Of a DNA stretch of 19,694 bases, positions 1 to 7,209 are shown piece by piece (within the stretch, counting starts at the first letter, position 1; the number at the start of each line of letters is the position of its first letter). Location: positions 1 to 19,694 of the forward strand of contig CAIMWY010000400.1 of NCBI GenBank assembly GCA_903845315.1, given 5' to 3'. The DNA comes from an uncultured Burkholderiales bacterium (GTDB taxonomy: Bacteria; Pseudomonadota; Gammaproteobacteria; Burkholderiales; Burkholderiaceae). The notes under the pieces are model-generated. The model saw nothing but the letters and a program-made list of their open reading frames with translations. It searched no databases and had not been told where the DNA came from. A program made the position numbers and the translations under genes.

Positions 1-692
1 CCGGTGAGCGACAAATGCTTTTGCACTTGCGAGAACTTGGAGGCCAAGATCACGGGGATCGGGTTTTCTTGACCGTCCACAGTGCCTTGTTGCAGGGCGC
101 CAAACACTTCAGGGAAAGCCATGGGCGTGGGCTGAATGCCAAACGCACGGTAGCCGTCCATGTGGACCTTGTTTTCCATGGTGCGCATCTTCAGGCCCGC
201 AGCATCTTCGGGCTTGACGATGGCGCGCTTGTTGTTGGTCATGTGGCGAAAGCCGTTCTCGGTCCACGACAAGGCGACCAAACCTTTGGAAGGGAACTTG
301 GTCAGGATGTCTTGGCCAATGGGGCCGTCCAAGGTGTGGCGGGCGTGGTCGTAGTCACGAAACAGAAAGGGGATGTCGACGATCTTGACTTCGGGCACAA
401 AGTTGCCCACGGGGCCGGTGGAGGTGTTGACGAAGTCGAGCGTGCCCAGTTGCACGGCTTCGATCATTTCGCGCTCACCGCCCAAGGCGCTGCTGGGGAA
501 CTGCTGGCATTTGTAGCGGCCTTGCGTGCCTTTTTCAATGTCGTCGCAAAACGCGGTGCTGCCCACGCCATAGTGCGAGGCTTGGGTGGTGGGGTAGCCA
601 ATTTTCAGCACGGTTTGCGCGTGCACGCCAGTAGCGGTCAGCAAGCCTACGAGCAGGGCGCTCAAAGCGGTGGTTTTGTTACGGGTTGTCAT
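1..692 (-). CDS. TRAP transporter solute-binding protein, DctP family (3' end missing)
   Basis: Periplasmic binding protein that would deliver an organic acid, typically a carboxylate or sugar acid, to a TRAP-type sodium-coupled importer. The first 230 codons are present and the gene runs off the left edge. The ATG at 692-690 is preceded by GGAG at good distance. Residues 1-25 form a signal peptide (positive start, hydrophobic core, VHA cut site), and the mature part begins QTVLKIGY. Family features are GGEREMIEAVQLGTLDF, a VDIPFLFRDYDHA stretch, GLKMRTMEN with the Arg that normally binds the ligand carboxylate, and GALQQGTVDGQENP. It lies 95 bases downstream of the dehydrogenase gene on the same strand. 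The matching DctQ and DctM membrane genes should lie beyond the left edge. Family is secure; ligand unknown. Confidence 0.93.
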   Translation of the reverse strand, partial: MTTRNKTTALSALLVGLLTATGVHAQTVLKIGYPTTQASHYGVGSTAFCDDIEKGTQGRYKCQQFPSSALGGEREMIEAVQLGTLDFVNTSTGPVGNFVPEVKIVDIPFLFRDYDHARHTLDGPIGQDILTKFPSKGLVALSWTENGFRHMTNNKRAIVKPEDAAGLKMRTMENKVHMDGYRAFGIQPTPMAFPEVFGALQQGTVDGQENPIPVILASKFSQVQKHLSLT

Positions 693-787
693 ATAAAGAT
701 CTCCTTAGAAAATTTTGTGGATTATCGCCAGACTCGGATTGCACTTGGCTAATGGTTTTCGCCTGCATGGCCGCAAAGCGGCTGAGT

Positions 788-1720
788 TCAATTTTTGCCA
801 GCTGAGGACTTGCGGGTGGGTAACTCGATGCCAGGGAAAATTTTGATCACGGCACTGTCGTCTTCGCGGGCAAAGCCCGCGGTGGAGGCCTGCATGAACA
901 TTTGGTGAGCGGTACTCGAGAGCGGCAGCGGGAATTTGCTGGCGCGCGCCATGTCGAGCACCAGGCCTAGGTCTTTGACGAAGATGTCCACCGCCGACAA
1001 AGGCGTGTAGTCGCCCGCCAGCACGTGGGCCATGCGGTTTTCAAACATCCAGCTGTTGCCGGCGCTGTGGGTGATCACCTCGTACAAGGCGTCGGGGGCC
1101 ACGCCTTCGCGCAAGCCCAGTGCCATGGCTTCGGCAGCGGCGGCTATGTGCACGCCGGCCAACAACTGGTTGATGATTTTGACTTTGCTGCCCGCGCCCG
1201 CGCTGTCGCCGAGCTTGTAGACCTTGGCCGCCATGGCGTGCAACAAGGCCTCGCATTTGGCATAGGCCTCGGGCTTGGCGGCCGTCATCATGGTCATGTC
1301 GCCGCTGGCGGCTTTGGCGGCACCGCCGGAGATCGGCGCGTCGACATACAGCAGGCCGAGCTGTTCCAAGCGCGCTTCCAAGGCCACCGACCAGTTGGGG
1401 TCAACGGTGGAGCACATCACAAACACGCTGCCGGGCTTCATGGCTGCGGCACATCCTGAGCCGTCGGCGTTTTTGCCAAACAGCACTTCTTCGGTTTGCG
1501 CCGCGTTGACCACCACCGAGATCACCACCTCGCAGGCTGAACCCAGTTCGGCCAGCGATTGGCAGGCCACGCCACCTTCGCGCACAAAGGCTTGGGCAAC
1601 GTCGTGGCGCACGTCAAACACATGCACGGCATGACCGGCACGGCGCAAGGACGCGGCCATGCCGCTGCCCATGGCGCCGAGACCCACCAAGCCGACGTTC
1701 AAGGTTGCAGTGGTGCTCAT
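788..1720 (-). CDS. NAD(P)-dependent 3-hydroxyisobutyrate dehydrogenase-like oxidoreductase (LtnD-like)
   Basis: Beta-hydroxyacid dehydrogenase of 310 residues, a normal length for the family; cytoplasmic. The N-terminal Rossmann fold shows GLGAMG at residues 13-18. The substrate-binding motif DAPISGGAAKAASGD is at 128-141, and the catalytic lysine is probably K181 in GSKVKIINQ, where the usual second Asn is Gln185. The segment VVVNAAQTEEVLFG at 70-83 resembles the L-threonate/erythronate dehydrogenase (LtnD) branch, so a four-carbon sugar acid is a reasonable guess, but the DUF1537 kinase and other usual LtnD partners are not seen here. The gene sits 22 bases after the MmgE/PrpD gene and upstream of a TRAP binding protein, fitting an organic-acid catabolic operon. 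The ribosome site is weak (GAAAG). Confidence 0.88.
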   Translation of the reverse strand: MSTTATLNVGLVGLGAMGSGMAASLRRAGHAVHVFDVRHDVAQAFVREGGVACQSLAELGSACEVVISVVVNAAQTEEVLFGKNADGSGCAAAMKPGSVFVMCSTVDPNWSVALEARLEQLGLLYVDAPISGGAAKAASGDMTMMTAAKPEAYAKCEALLHAMAAKVYKLGDSAGAGSKVKIINQLLAGVHIAAAAEAMALGLREGVAPDALYEVITHSAGNSWMFENRMAHVLAGDYTPLSAVDIFVKDLGLVLDMARASKFPLPLSSTAHQMFMQASTAGFAREDDSAVIKIFPGIELPTRKSSAGKN

Positions 1721-1742
1721 GGTGTGCTTTCTGTGTGAGCGC

Positions 1743-3113
1743 TCAGGGGTGGGTCAACGCCGCCAAACCGCGCAGGTCGGAGGCTTGGCCGAGGTTCCAG
1801 CAGGCTTGGATCAGCGCGTTGGTTTTTTCGGCACCGATCACGGCGTCGCTCATGCCATGGAACTTGGCTTCCAGCGCTTGGTCGCTCATGGGGCGTTGCA
1901 CCGAACCGATGGCGTGCTCCACAAACACATGGACTTTGCGGCCGTCTTTGAGGAAGGCGGTGACGTCGGCGCTTTCTTCGCGGATGCTGTTGTCCACGGT
2001 GGCTTGGACTTTGTTGCGCAAGGCCACCACGTCGGTGCGGGTGACGATGTGGTCGTCAAACTCTTCTTCGGCCGCACGGCCAAAAATCAAACCGGCGGCA
2101 CAGCCGTGGTAGACGCTGAACTTACCTTGCAGGCCGTCTTTGGGTTCTTTTTTGCCCGTGAGTTCGAGCACCAGCGAGTGCACGCGCAGCTCGATGCGTT
2201 CCACCTCGTCGGCTTTGACGCCTTGGTCGCGCAGTTGCACGCAGGCGTCGATACTGGGGTGAATCACGATGCCGCAGGCAAAGGGCTTGTAGGTGTTGAA
2301 GCTGATTTCAAAGCGCTCGCCGAGTTCGTGGGTGACTTCGTTCCAGTCGTATTTGGTGGACACCACTTGGGCCCAGCCGCGTGGGGCTTCCAGGGCTTTG
2401 GGGCTGGCGGTGAAACCTTGTTTGGCCAGCAGGGCTGACATCAGGCCCGCACGGGCGGCAGCGCCGGGGTGGAAGGGTTTGGTCATGGTGCCAAACTGTT
2501 CGCGCAAGCCCACGGGCTGCGAGGCGGCGATGCCCAGCGCCATGGCGGTTTGCTCGGTGTTGAGTTTGAGCAAGCGCGCGCAGGCGGCGGCCGAACCCAG
2601 CATGCCGGTGGTGCCGGTGATGTGCCAGCCACGGTCGTAGTGTTCGGGGTAAACGGTGTTGCCCATGCGGCAGGCCACGTCGATGCCCAGCACCAAGGCG
2701 TCGATCACTTCACGGCCACTCGAGCCCAGGTGTTCGGCCAAAGGCAGCAGGGCCGAGGCCACGGGGCCAGCGGGGTGGATGATGGTTTTGAGGTGGGTGT
2801 CGTCAAAGTCAAAGGTGTGCGAGGTGATGCCATTGATCAGCGCGGCGCTGCCAACGTCGACACGCTCTTTGCGTCCAGCAATGCTGGCTTGGGGGGCCGG
2901 CTCCAAAAACTGCACCGCGGCCAATGCGGCACGCGCTGCGGCGTGGTCAGCCGCGCCGACGGCGCAACCGAGCCAGTTCAGAAAAGTGCGATGGGCTTCG
3001 TGGTCGACCGCATCAGACCAGCCTTTGGAGGGGTGGGTGGCCACATACTTGGCCAAAATTTGCGTGACGGGCGGGGCGTTGTGGTCGGCAGCGACGGAGG
3101 TGTTGATGGCCAT
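1743..3113 (-). CDS. MmgE/PrpD family protein (2-methylcitrate dehydratase-like)
   Basis: Member of the family of 2-methylcitrate dehydratase (PrpD) and cis-aconitate decarboxylase, acting on tricarboxylic or related acids in the cytoplasm. The 456-residue product has the usual length. The landmark HTFDFDDTH is at residues 99-107, followed by HPAGP at 113-117, then GIDVACRMG and a Gly-rich region with FHPGAAARAG. The open frame extends upstream to 3206, but the first 31 residues are Pro/Arg-rich and unlike the family, so ATG at 3113-3111 (MAINTSVAA) is preferred even though no Shine-Dalgarno is visible before it. Prop operon enzymes PrpB and PrpC are absent, so this is probably not the propionate pathway enzyme. 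PrpD-family genes beside Bug-type binding proteins are common in Burkholderiales, usually without known substrate. Confidence 0.88.
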   Translation of the reverse strand: MAINTSVAADHNAPPVTQILAKYVATHPSKGWSDAVDHEAHRTFLNWLGCAVGAADHAAARAALAAVQFLEPAPQASIAGRKERVDVGSAALINGITSHTFDFDDTHLKTIIHPAGPVASALLPLAEHLGSSGREVIDALVLGIDVACRMGNTVYPEHYDRGWHITGTTGMLGSAAACARLLKLNTEQTAMALGIAASQPVGLREQFGTMTKPFHPGAAARAGLMSALLAKQGFTASPKALEAPRGWAQVVSTKYDWNEVTHELGERFEISFNTYKPFACGIVIHPSIDACVQLRDQGVKADEVERIELRVHSLVLELTGKKEPKDGLQGKFSVYHGCAAGLIFGRAAEEEFDDHIVTRTDVVALRNKVQATVDNSIREESADVTAFLKDGRKVHVFVEHAIGSVQRPMSDQALEAKFHGMSDAVIGAEKTNALIQACWNLGQASDLRGLAALTHP

Positions 3114-3205
3114 AGGAGTCAGACAAGGTGGAGGGAAGGGAAAAACAAACGGGGGTGAGTGTACGAGTTCGTATGGCGCGCGCGAGGGTACGCGGGCCCT
3201 GCGCA

Positions 3206-4177
3206 TTAAGCGTCAAGCAGGATGCCGCGCGCTTTGGCCAGTGCCGTCCAGCGCGCGATGTCGGTTTTCATGTAAGCGGCAAAGGCTTCGGGGCTCATGG
3301 CTTGCAACTCAACCGCTTCGGTGGAGAGTTTTTCTTTGAAGTCGGGCTGCGCCAGCACTTTGGCCAAGGCGTCGTTGAGTTGTTTGACGATGGGCGCGGG
3401 CATGCCCGCAGGGCCGACGATGCCGTACCACTGTTGGGCATCGAAGCCTTTGAGGCCCGCTTCTTCCATGGTCGGGACTTCTTTGAGTTGCGGATGCCGC
3501 TGGGCGCCCGTGACTGCCAAGGCGCGGATGCGCCCGCCGCGAATGTGGGGCAGGGCCGCGGCCAAACCCGGGAACATGGCCTGGGTTTGGCCGGCGATCA
3601 AGTCGGTGGTGGCGGGCGCGATGCCACGGTAGGGGATGTGCACCATGAAGGCGCCGGTTTGCAGTTTGAACAATTCTGCGGTCATGTGGGTCAGCGAGCC
3701 CGCACCCGATGAGCCGTAAGACACGTGACCTGGGTTTTTGCGCACATAGTCCAAGAAGCCTTTGATGTCGTTCACAGGCAAAGCGGCATTGACACACAGC
3801 ACATTGGGGGTGCTGCCGATCATGCCGATGGGCGTGAAGTCTTTCATCGGGTCATAAGGCAGTTTGCGGGTGGCGGGCGCGGTGCCGTGGGTGGCCACAT
3901 AGCCTTGCATGAGGGTGTAGCCGTCGGCGGGGGACTTGGCGGTCATTTGCGAGGCAATCACGCCGCCGCCGCCGCCGTGGTTGTCGACCACCATGGGTTG
4001 ACCGAGGACCTTGCCCAAACGTTCGCACACAGCGCGGCCAATCATGTCGGAGCCGCCGCCCGCCGAGACGGGCACGATGTAGCGAATGGGCTTGTTGGGG
4101 TAGGCGCTTTGGGCGAAGCCGGTGCGGGCCAATGCCCAACCCAGGGGCAAGGCTGCGATCAGTTCGCGTCGTTTCAT
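3206..4177 (-). CDS. Bug-family tripartite tricarboxylate transporter solute-binding protein (TctC-like)
   Basis: Extracytoplasmic binding protein of 323 residues, first gene of the minus-strand string. The start is ATG 4177-4175 with GGAG seven bases upstream; the longer open frame to 4237 lacks family similarity. The signal peptide MKRRELIAALPLG carries a twin Arg and could be Tat-type, with cleavage near FAQS at residues 21-24. The mature protein opens with the Bug signature YPNKPIRYIVPVSAGGGSD at 26-44, followed by SYGSSGAGSLTHM, VHIPYRG and PTMEEAGLKGF, all typical. No TctA or TctB membrane gene is nearby, which is common because Burkholderiales encode many orphan Bug proteins. Ligand unknown, probably a carboxylate handled by the downstream enzymes. 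Confidence 0.94.
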   Translation of the reverse strand: MKRRELIAALPLGWALARTGFAQSAYPNKPIRYIVPVSAGGGSDMIGRAVCERLGKVLGQPMVVDNHGGGGGVIASQMTAKSPADGYTLMQGYVATHGTAPATRKLPYDPMKDFTPIGMIGSTPNVLCVNAALPVNDIKGFLDYVRKNPGHVSYGSSGAGSLTHMTAELFKLQTGAFMVHIPYRGIAPATTDLIAGQTQAMFPGLAAALPHIRGGRIRALAVTGAQRHPQLKEVPTMEEAGLKGFDAQQWYGIVGPAGMPAPIVKQLNDALAKVLAQPDFKEKLSTEAVELQAMSPEAFAAYMKTDIARWTALAKARGILLDA

Positions 4178-4372
4178 GGCGGGACTCCGTCTGTTGAAGG
4201 TGCAAGGTGGGAAGTGTGACCCGATTGCCCAGATCACACCTGCTTTGGCAGTTCCGCAGGTGACATGCCAAGGCCCTGTTTATGGGGGGATTGAATACAA
4301 AGGCGAGGTGATCGATCCTGTATTAACCATTTAAACACTCAAAATCGACTTCAATGTATACAATGCCGCGCC
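4178..4372. promoter_or_regulatory. Divergent intergenic control region
   Basis: This 195-base, AT-richer gap separates two divergent transcription units, so promoters for both should lie here. It contains TGTATACA at 4355-4362 and two weaker relatives, TTGAATACAA at 4291-4300 and TGTATTAA at 4319-4326. I could not pick convincing -35/-10 pairs for the minus-strand unit. For the plus unit, TACAAT at 4359-4364 could be a -10, which would put the transcript start almost at the gntR ATG, but no good -35 accompanies it. Confidence 0.55.
4355..4362. promoter_or_regulatory. Candidate GntR/FCD operator (TGTATACA)
   Basis: A perfect 8-base palindrome, 10 bases before the start codon of the gntR-type gene. 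FCD-subfamily GntR repressors commonly bind TTGTATACAA-like sites, and this core matches. It overlaps the best -10 candidate, so binding would block gntR and the whole downstream operon. Assignment is by resemblance only. Confidence 0.5.
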
Positions 4373-5143
4373 ATGAACCATGTGTCCACGTCAAATGCTG
4401 CAATGGTGGTGACGCCTCAAGAAGAGGGGGGGTCACAGGCTGTCAAAGTGCAACTTAAGTTGCGCGACATGATTTTGGCGGGCGAGTTGAATGCGGGTGC
4501 ACGCCTGACTGAATTGGCTGTGGCCGAGCGCTTGGGCGTGTCTCGCACGCCCATCCGTGCTGCCTTGATGCGGCTTGAACAAGAAGGCTTGTTGCAGGCC
4601 TGGCCCAGTGGCGGTTATGCAGTGCGCACGTTTTCTGAGCGCGATGCGGCTGACGCCATTGAATTGCGCGGAGCGATGGAAGGCTTGGCGGCCTTATGGG
4701 CCGCTCAGCGCGGGGCCGACCCTGTGGCGATGGCGCAGGCAAGAGCGTGCTTGGACCACATTGATGCGGTGCTTGAACCGTCTCAATTGTCGGACGAAGG
4801 TTTTTCAAACTATGTGCAACTCAATAGCAAGTTCCATCAGATCTTGGCCGATTTGTGCGGCAGCGAGTTTTTGCGGCCTGAACTCGAACGGGTGGCCAGC
4901 ATGCCGTTTGCTTCTCCCTCGGGTTTTGTGCTGGCGCAGGCCAACAGTCCGCAAGCCCGTGACATGTTGATCGTGGCCCAAGACCAGCACCGTCAGGTGC
5001 TCGAAGCGATTGCTTGTCGCGAAGGCGCGAGGGCAGAGGCCATCATGCGCGAGCATTCTCGTTTGGCACAGCGGAATTTGCGCGATGCCATGCACAGCCC
5101 CGACTCGGTGCCAGGCGGACGCTTGATCCGCCGCCCGCATTGA
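4373..5143 (+). CDS. GntR family transcriptional regulator, FadR/FCD subfamily
   Basis: DNA-binding regulator of 256 residues. The winged helix-turn-helix spans about residues 22-85, with the recognition region LAVAERLGVSRTPIRAALMRLEQEGLL. The C-terminal FCD all-helical ligand domain follows, and its usual metal-site histidines can be seen at H155 (NSKFH), H206 (QHRQVLEAI) and H228 (REHSRL). The usual Asp before the first His is Asn151 here. It is the first gene of the plus-strand unit, 33 bases before the ABC binding-protein gene, and points away from the organic-acid genes, so it probably controls one or both units in response to a carboxylate or aromatic effector. No Shine-Dalgarno is visible before ATG 4373; ATG 4403 is an alternative with no better site. 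Confidence 0.93.
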   Translation: MNHVSTSNAAMVVTPQEEGGSQAVKVQLKLRDMILAGELNAGARLTELAVAERLGVSRTPIRAALMRLEQEGLLQAWPSGGYAVRTFSERDAADAIELRGAMEGLAALWAAQRGADPVAMAQARACLDHIDAVLEPSQLSDEGFSNYVQLNSKFHQILADLCGSEFLRPELERVASMPFASPSGFVLAQANSPQARDMLIVAQDQHRQVLEAIACREGARAEAIMREHSRLAQRNLRDAMHSPDSVPGGRLIRRPH

Positions 5144-5176
5144 TTTTTCTTTCCCACTCACTAACAGGAGACTCTC

Positions 5177-6349
5177 ATGCACAACCCCAAACGTTTTTTC
5201 TTGAGTGCTGTGACGGCGGCCACTTTGGTGGCGTGTGTTGGTAGCGCCATGGCGCAAGACAAGTTCAAGATCGGTTTGATCTTGCCCATGACCGGGCCTT
5301 TTGCCTCAACCGGCAAACAGATTGAAGCGGCAGCTCGTCTTTACATCGCTCAAAACGGCGACATGGTGGCGGGCAAGAAGGTTGAGTTGATTGTCAAAGA
5401 CGACACCAGCGCACCCGATGTGACCAAACGCATTGCCCAAGAGATGGTGGTCAACGACAAGGTGAATGTGTTGGCTGGCTTTGGCTTGACGCCCTTGGCC
5501 TTGGCCACAGCACCCATTGCGACCCAGTCTAAAACGCCGTTGGTGGTGATGGCTGCTGCCACATCGAGCATCACCGAAGCCTCGCCTTACATCGTGCGCA
5601 CCAGTTTTACCGTGCCACAGGCGGCGGTAGCCTTGGCCGATTGGGCGCCCAGCAACAACATCAAAAAGGTGGTGACTTTGGTGTCGGATTTCGGCCCAGG
5701 CATTGACGCGGAGAAGTTTTTCAAAGACCGCCTGATGTTCAACGGCGGTCAAGTGATCGAAACCTTGCGCGTGCCATTGCGCAACCCTGACTTCGCCCCC
5801 TTTTTGCAAAAAGTCCGTGACCTCAAGCCCGATGCTTTGTTTGCCTTTGTGCCTTCCGGCGCAGGTTCTGCGTTGATGAAGCAGTTTGCTGAACGTGGCA
5901 TGGACAAGGCTGGCATCAAGATGATTGGTACGGGCGACATCACCGACGACGACATCCTCAACAGCATGGGCGATGTGGCCCTGGGCGTGGTGACGTCGCA
6001 CCATTACTCGGCGTCACACAACTCGCCATTGAATAAGAAGTTTGTGGCTGCTTTTGAGAAGGCCAACAACGGCTTGCGACCCAACTTCATGGCGGTGGGC
6101 GGCTATGACGGCATGCGCGTGATCTACGAAGCGGCCAAAGCCACCAAGGCGGGTTCGGGTGAGGCCTTGCTCAATGCCATGAAAGGGCAAATTTTTGAAA
6201 GCCCACGTGGCCCCATGTTCATCGACGCGCAGACTCGGGACGCGGTGCACAACATCTACATCCGTAAGGTGGAGAAGGTGAACGGCCAGCTCTACAACCA
6301 AGAGTTCTCGACCCTCAAAGATGTCAAAGATCCAGGAAAAGCCAAGTGA
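5177..6349 (+). CDS. Branched-chain amino acid-type ABC transporter solute-binding protein (LivJ/Peripla_BP_6)
   Basis: Periplasmic binding protein of 390 residues for a Liv-type (HAAT) importer. AGGAG stands a short distance before ATG 5177. The signal peptide covers residues 1-26 (SAMA, then QDKFKIG); L-V-A-C at 17-20 could alternatively be read as a lipobox. Mature features are the opening KIGLILPMTGPFASTGKQ, PLVVMAAATSSIT and YIVRTSFTVPQ, then VVTLVSDFGPGIDAEK and the hinge/second lobe VGGYDGMRVIYEA, all typical of Peripla_BP_6. Genes of this type beside ring-attacking oxygenases usually bind aromatic acids rather than leucine; that is inference from context. It is followed directly by the permease genes, so the importer is complete. 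Confidence 0.94.
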   Translation: MHNPKRFFLSAVTAATLVACVGSAMAQDKFKIGLILPMTGPFASTGKQIEAAARLYIAQNGDMVAGKKVELIVKDDTSAPDVTKRIAQEMVVNDKVNVLAGFGLTPLALATAPIATQSKTPLVVMAAATSSITEASPYIVRTSFTVPQAAVALADWAPSNNIKKVVTLVSDFGPGIDAEKFFKDRLMFNGGQVIETLRVPLRNPDFAPFLQKVRDLKPDALFAFVPSGAGSALMKQFAERGMDKAGIKMIGTGDITDDDILNSMGDVALGVVTSHHYSASHNSPLNKKFVAAFEKANNGLRPNFMAVGGYDGMRVIYEAAKATKAGSGEALLNAMKGQIFESPRGPMFIDAQTRDAVHNIYIRKVEKVNGQLYNQEFSTLKDVKDPGKAK

Positions 6350-7209
6350 CCATTCTGTTTGACGGCATTGCCTACGGCATGCTGCTTTTTATTTTGGCGG
6401 TAGGACTGTCGGTGACGATGGGCTTGATGAATTTCATCAACCTCGCGCATGGCGCTTTTGCCATGGCGGGTGGTTACCTCACGGTGGTGCTGATGCAGCA
6501 CCACGACGTGCCCTTCTTGGTGTGTTTGCCCCTGGCTTTTGTCGGCACGGCGCTCTTGGGCGCAGTGTTAGAGCGCACGCTGTATCGCCCGATGTACAGC
6601 AAGCCGCATTTGGATCAGGTGTTGTTTTCGATTGGCTTGGCCTTCATGGCGGTGTCGTTGGTGGACTATTTCATTGGTTCGCAGCAGCAAATCATGCAAC
6701 TGCCTGAGTGGCTCAAAGGCCGCACCGAGTTGTGGGACGGCGCCCTAGGCATGGGGCACTATCGCTTGTTCATCATTGCGGTGTGTGCGGCGCTGACCTT
6801 GGTTTTGCAGTATGTGCTGTCGGCCACACGCTTTGGCAGTCGCTTGCGTGCCAGCGTGGACGACTCGCGGGTGGCCGCGGGTTTGGGGATCAACGTGAAC
6901 GTGGTGTTTGCCGCCACCTTTGCCGTGGGCTCGGGACTGGCCGGATTGGGTGGTGCACTTGGTGCTGAGGTGCTGGGCCTCGACCCCACTTTTCCGCTCA
7001 AGTTCATGGTGTATTTCTTGATCGTGGTGGCGGTGGGCGGCACCTCGTCGATCACGGGGCCGCTGCTGGCTGCGTTGTTGTTGGGCATCGCCGATGTGGC
7101 GGGCAAGTATTACGTACCCAAGTTGGGCGCATTCATTGTGTATTCGCTCATGTTGGTGATTCTGATTTGGCGTCCCCAAGGTTTGTTTGTTCGCCAAGGA
7201 GGCAAATGA
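6346..7209 (+). CDS. livH: Liv-type ABC transporter permease LivH
   Basis: Inner-membrane permease of 287 residues with about eight hydrophobic segments. The start is GTG 6346-6348, which overlaps the stop of the binding-protein gene in a GTGA arrangement, with AGGA upstream; the two are probably translationally coupled. The N-terminal block GLSVTMGLMNFINLAHGAFAM is the LivH family hallmark. The cytoplasmic loop ALRAS-like segment reads SRLRASVDDSRVAAGLGINV at about 164-183, and the end PQGLFVRQGGK is also typical. It should pair with the next gene to form the membrane channel. Confidence 0.95.
   Translation: MTILFDGIAYGMLLFILAVGLSVTMGLMNFINLAHGAFAMAGGYLTVVLMQHHDVPFLVCLPLAFVGTALLGAVLERTLYRPMYSKPHLDQVLFSIGLAFMAVSLVDYFIGSQQQIMQLPEWLKGRTELWDGALGMGHYRLFIIAVCAALTLVLQYVLSATRFGSRLRASVDDSRVAAGLGINVNVVFAATFAVGSGLAGLGGALGAEVLGLDPTFPLKFMVYFLIVVAVGGTSSITGPLLAALLLGIADVAGKYYVPKLGAFIVYSLMLVILIWRPQGLFVRQGGK

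Noticed and set aside
15..752. 245-codon plus-strand open frame at the left edge
   Set aside because: It is antisense to the TRAP binding protein, which has a signal peptide, a good ribosome site and clear DctP motifs.
770..782. GCCGC-AAA-GCGGC hairpin just after the dehydrogenase stop codon, as a terminator
   Set aside because: Only five strong pairs and no T-run on the minus strand; the TRAP gene continues on the same strand, so termination here is not supported.
1659..3158. Long plus-strand open frames at 1659-2438 and 2469-3158
   Set aside because: They lie antisense to the MmgE/PrpD gene, have His/Gly/Val-rich composition typical of reverse-strand shadows in high-GC DNA, and show no family motifs.
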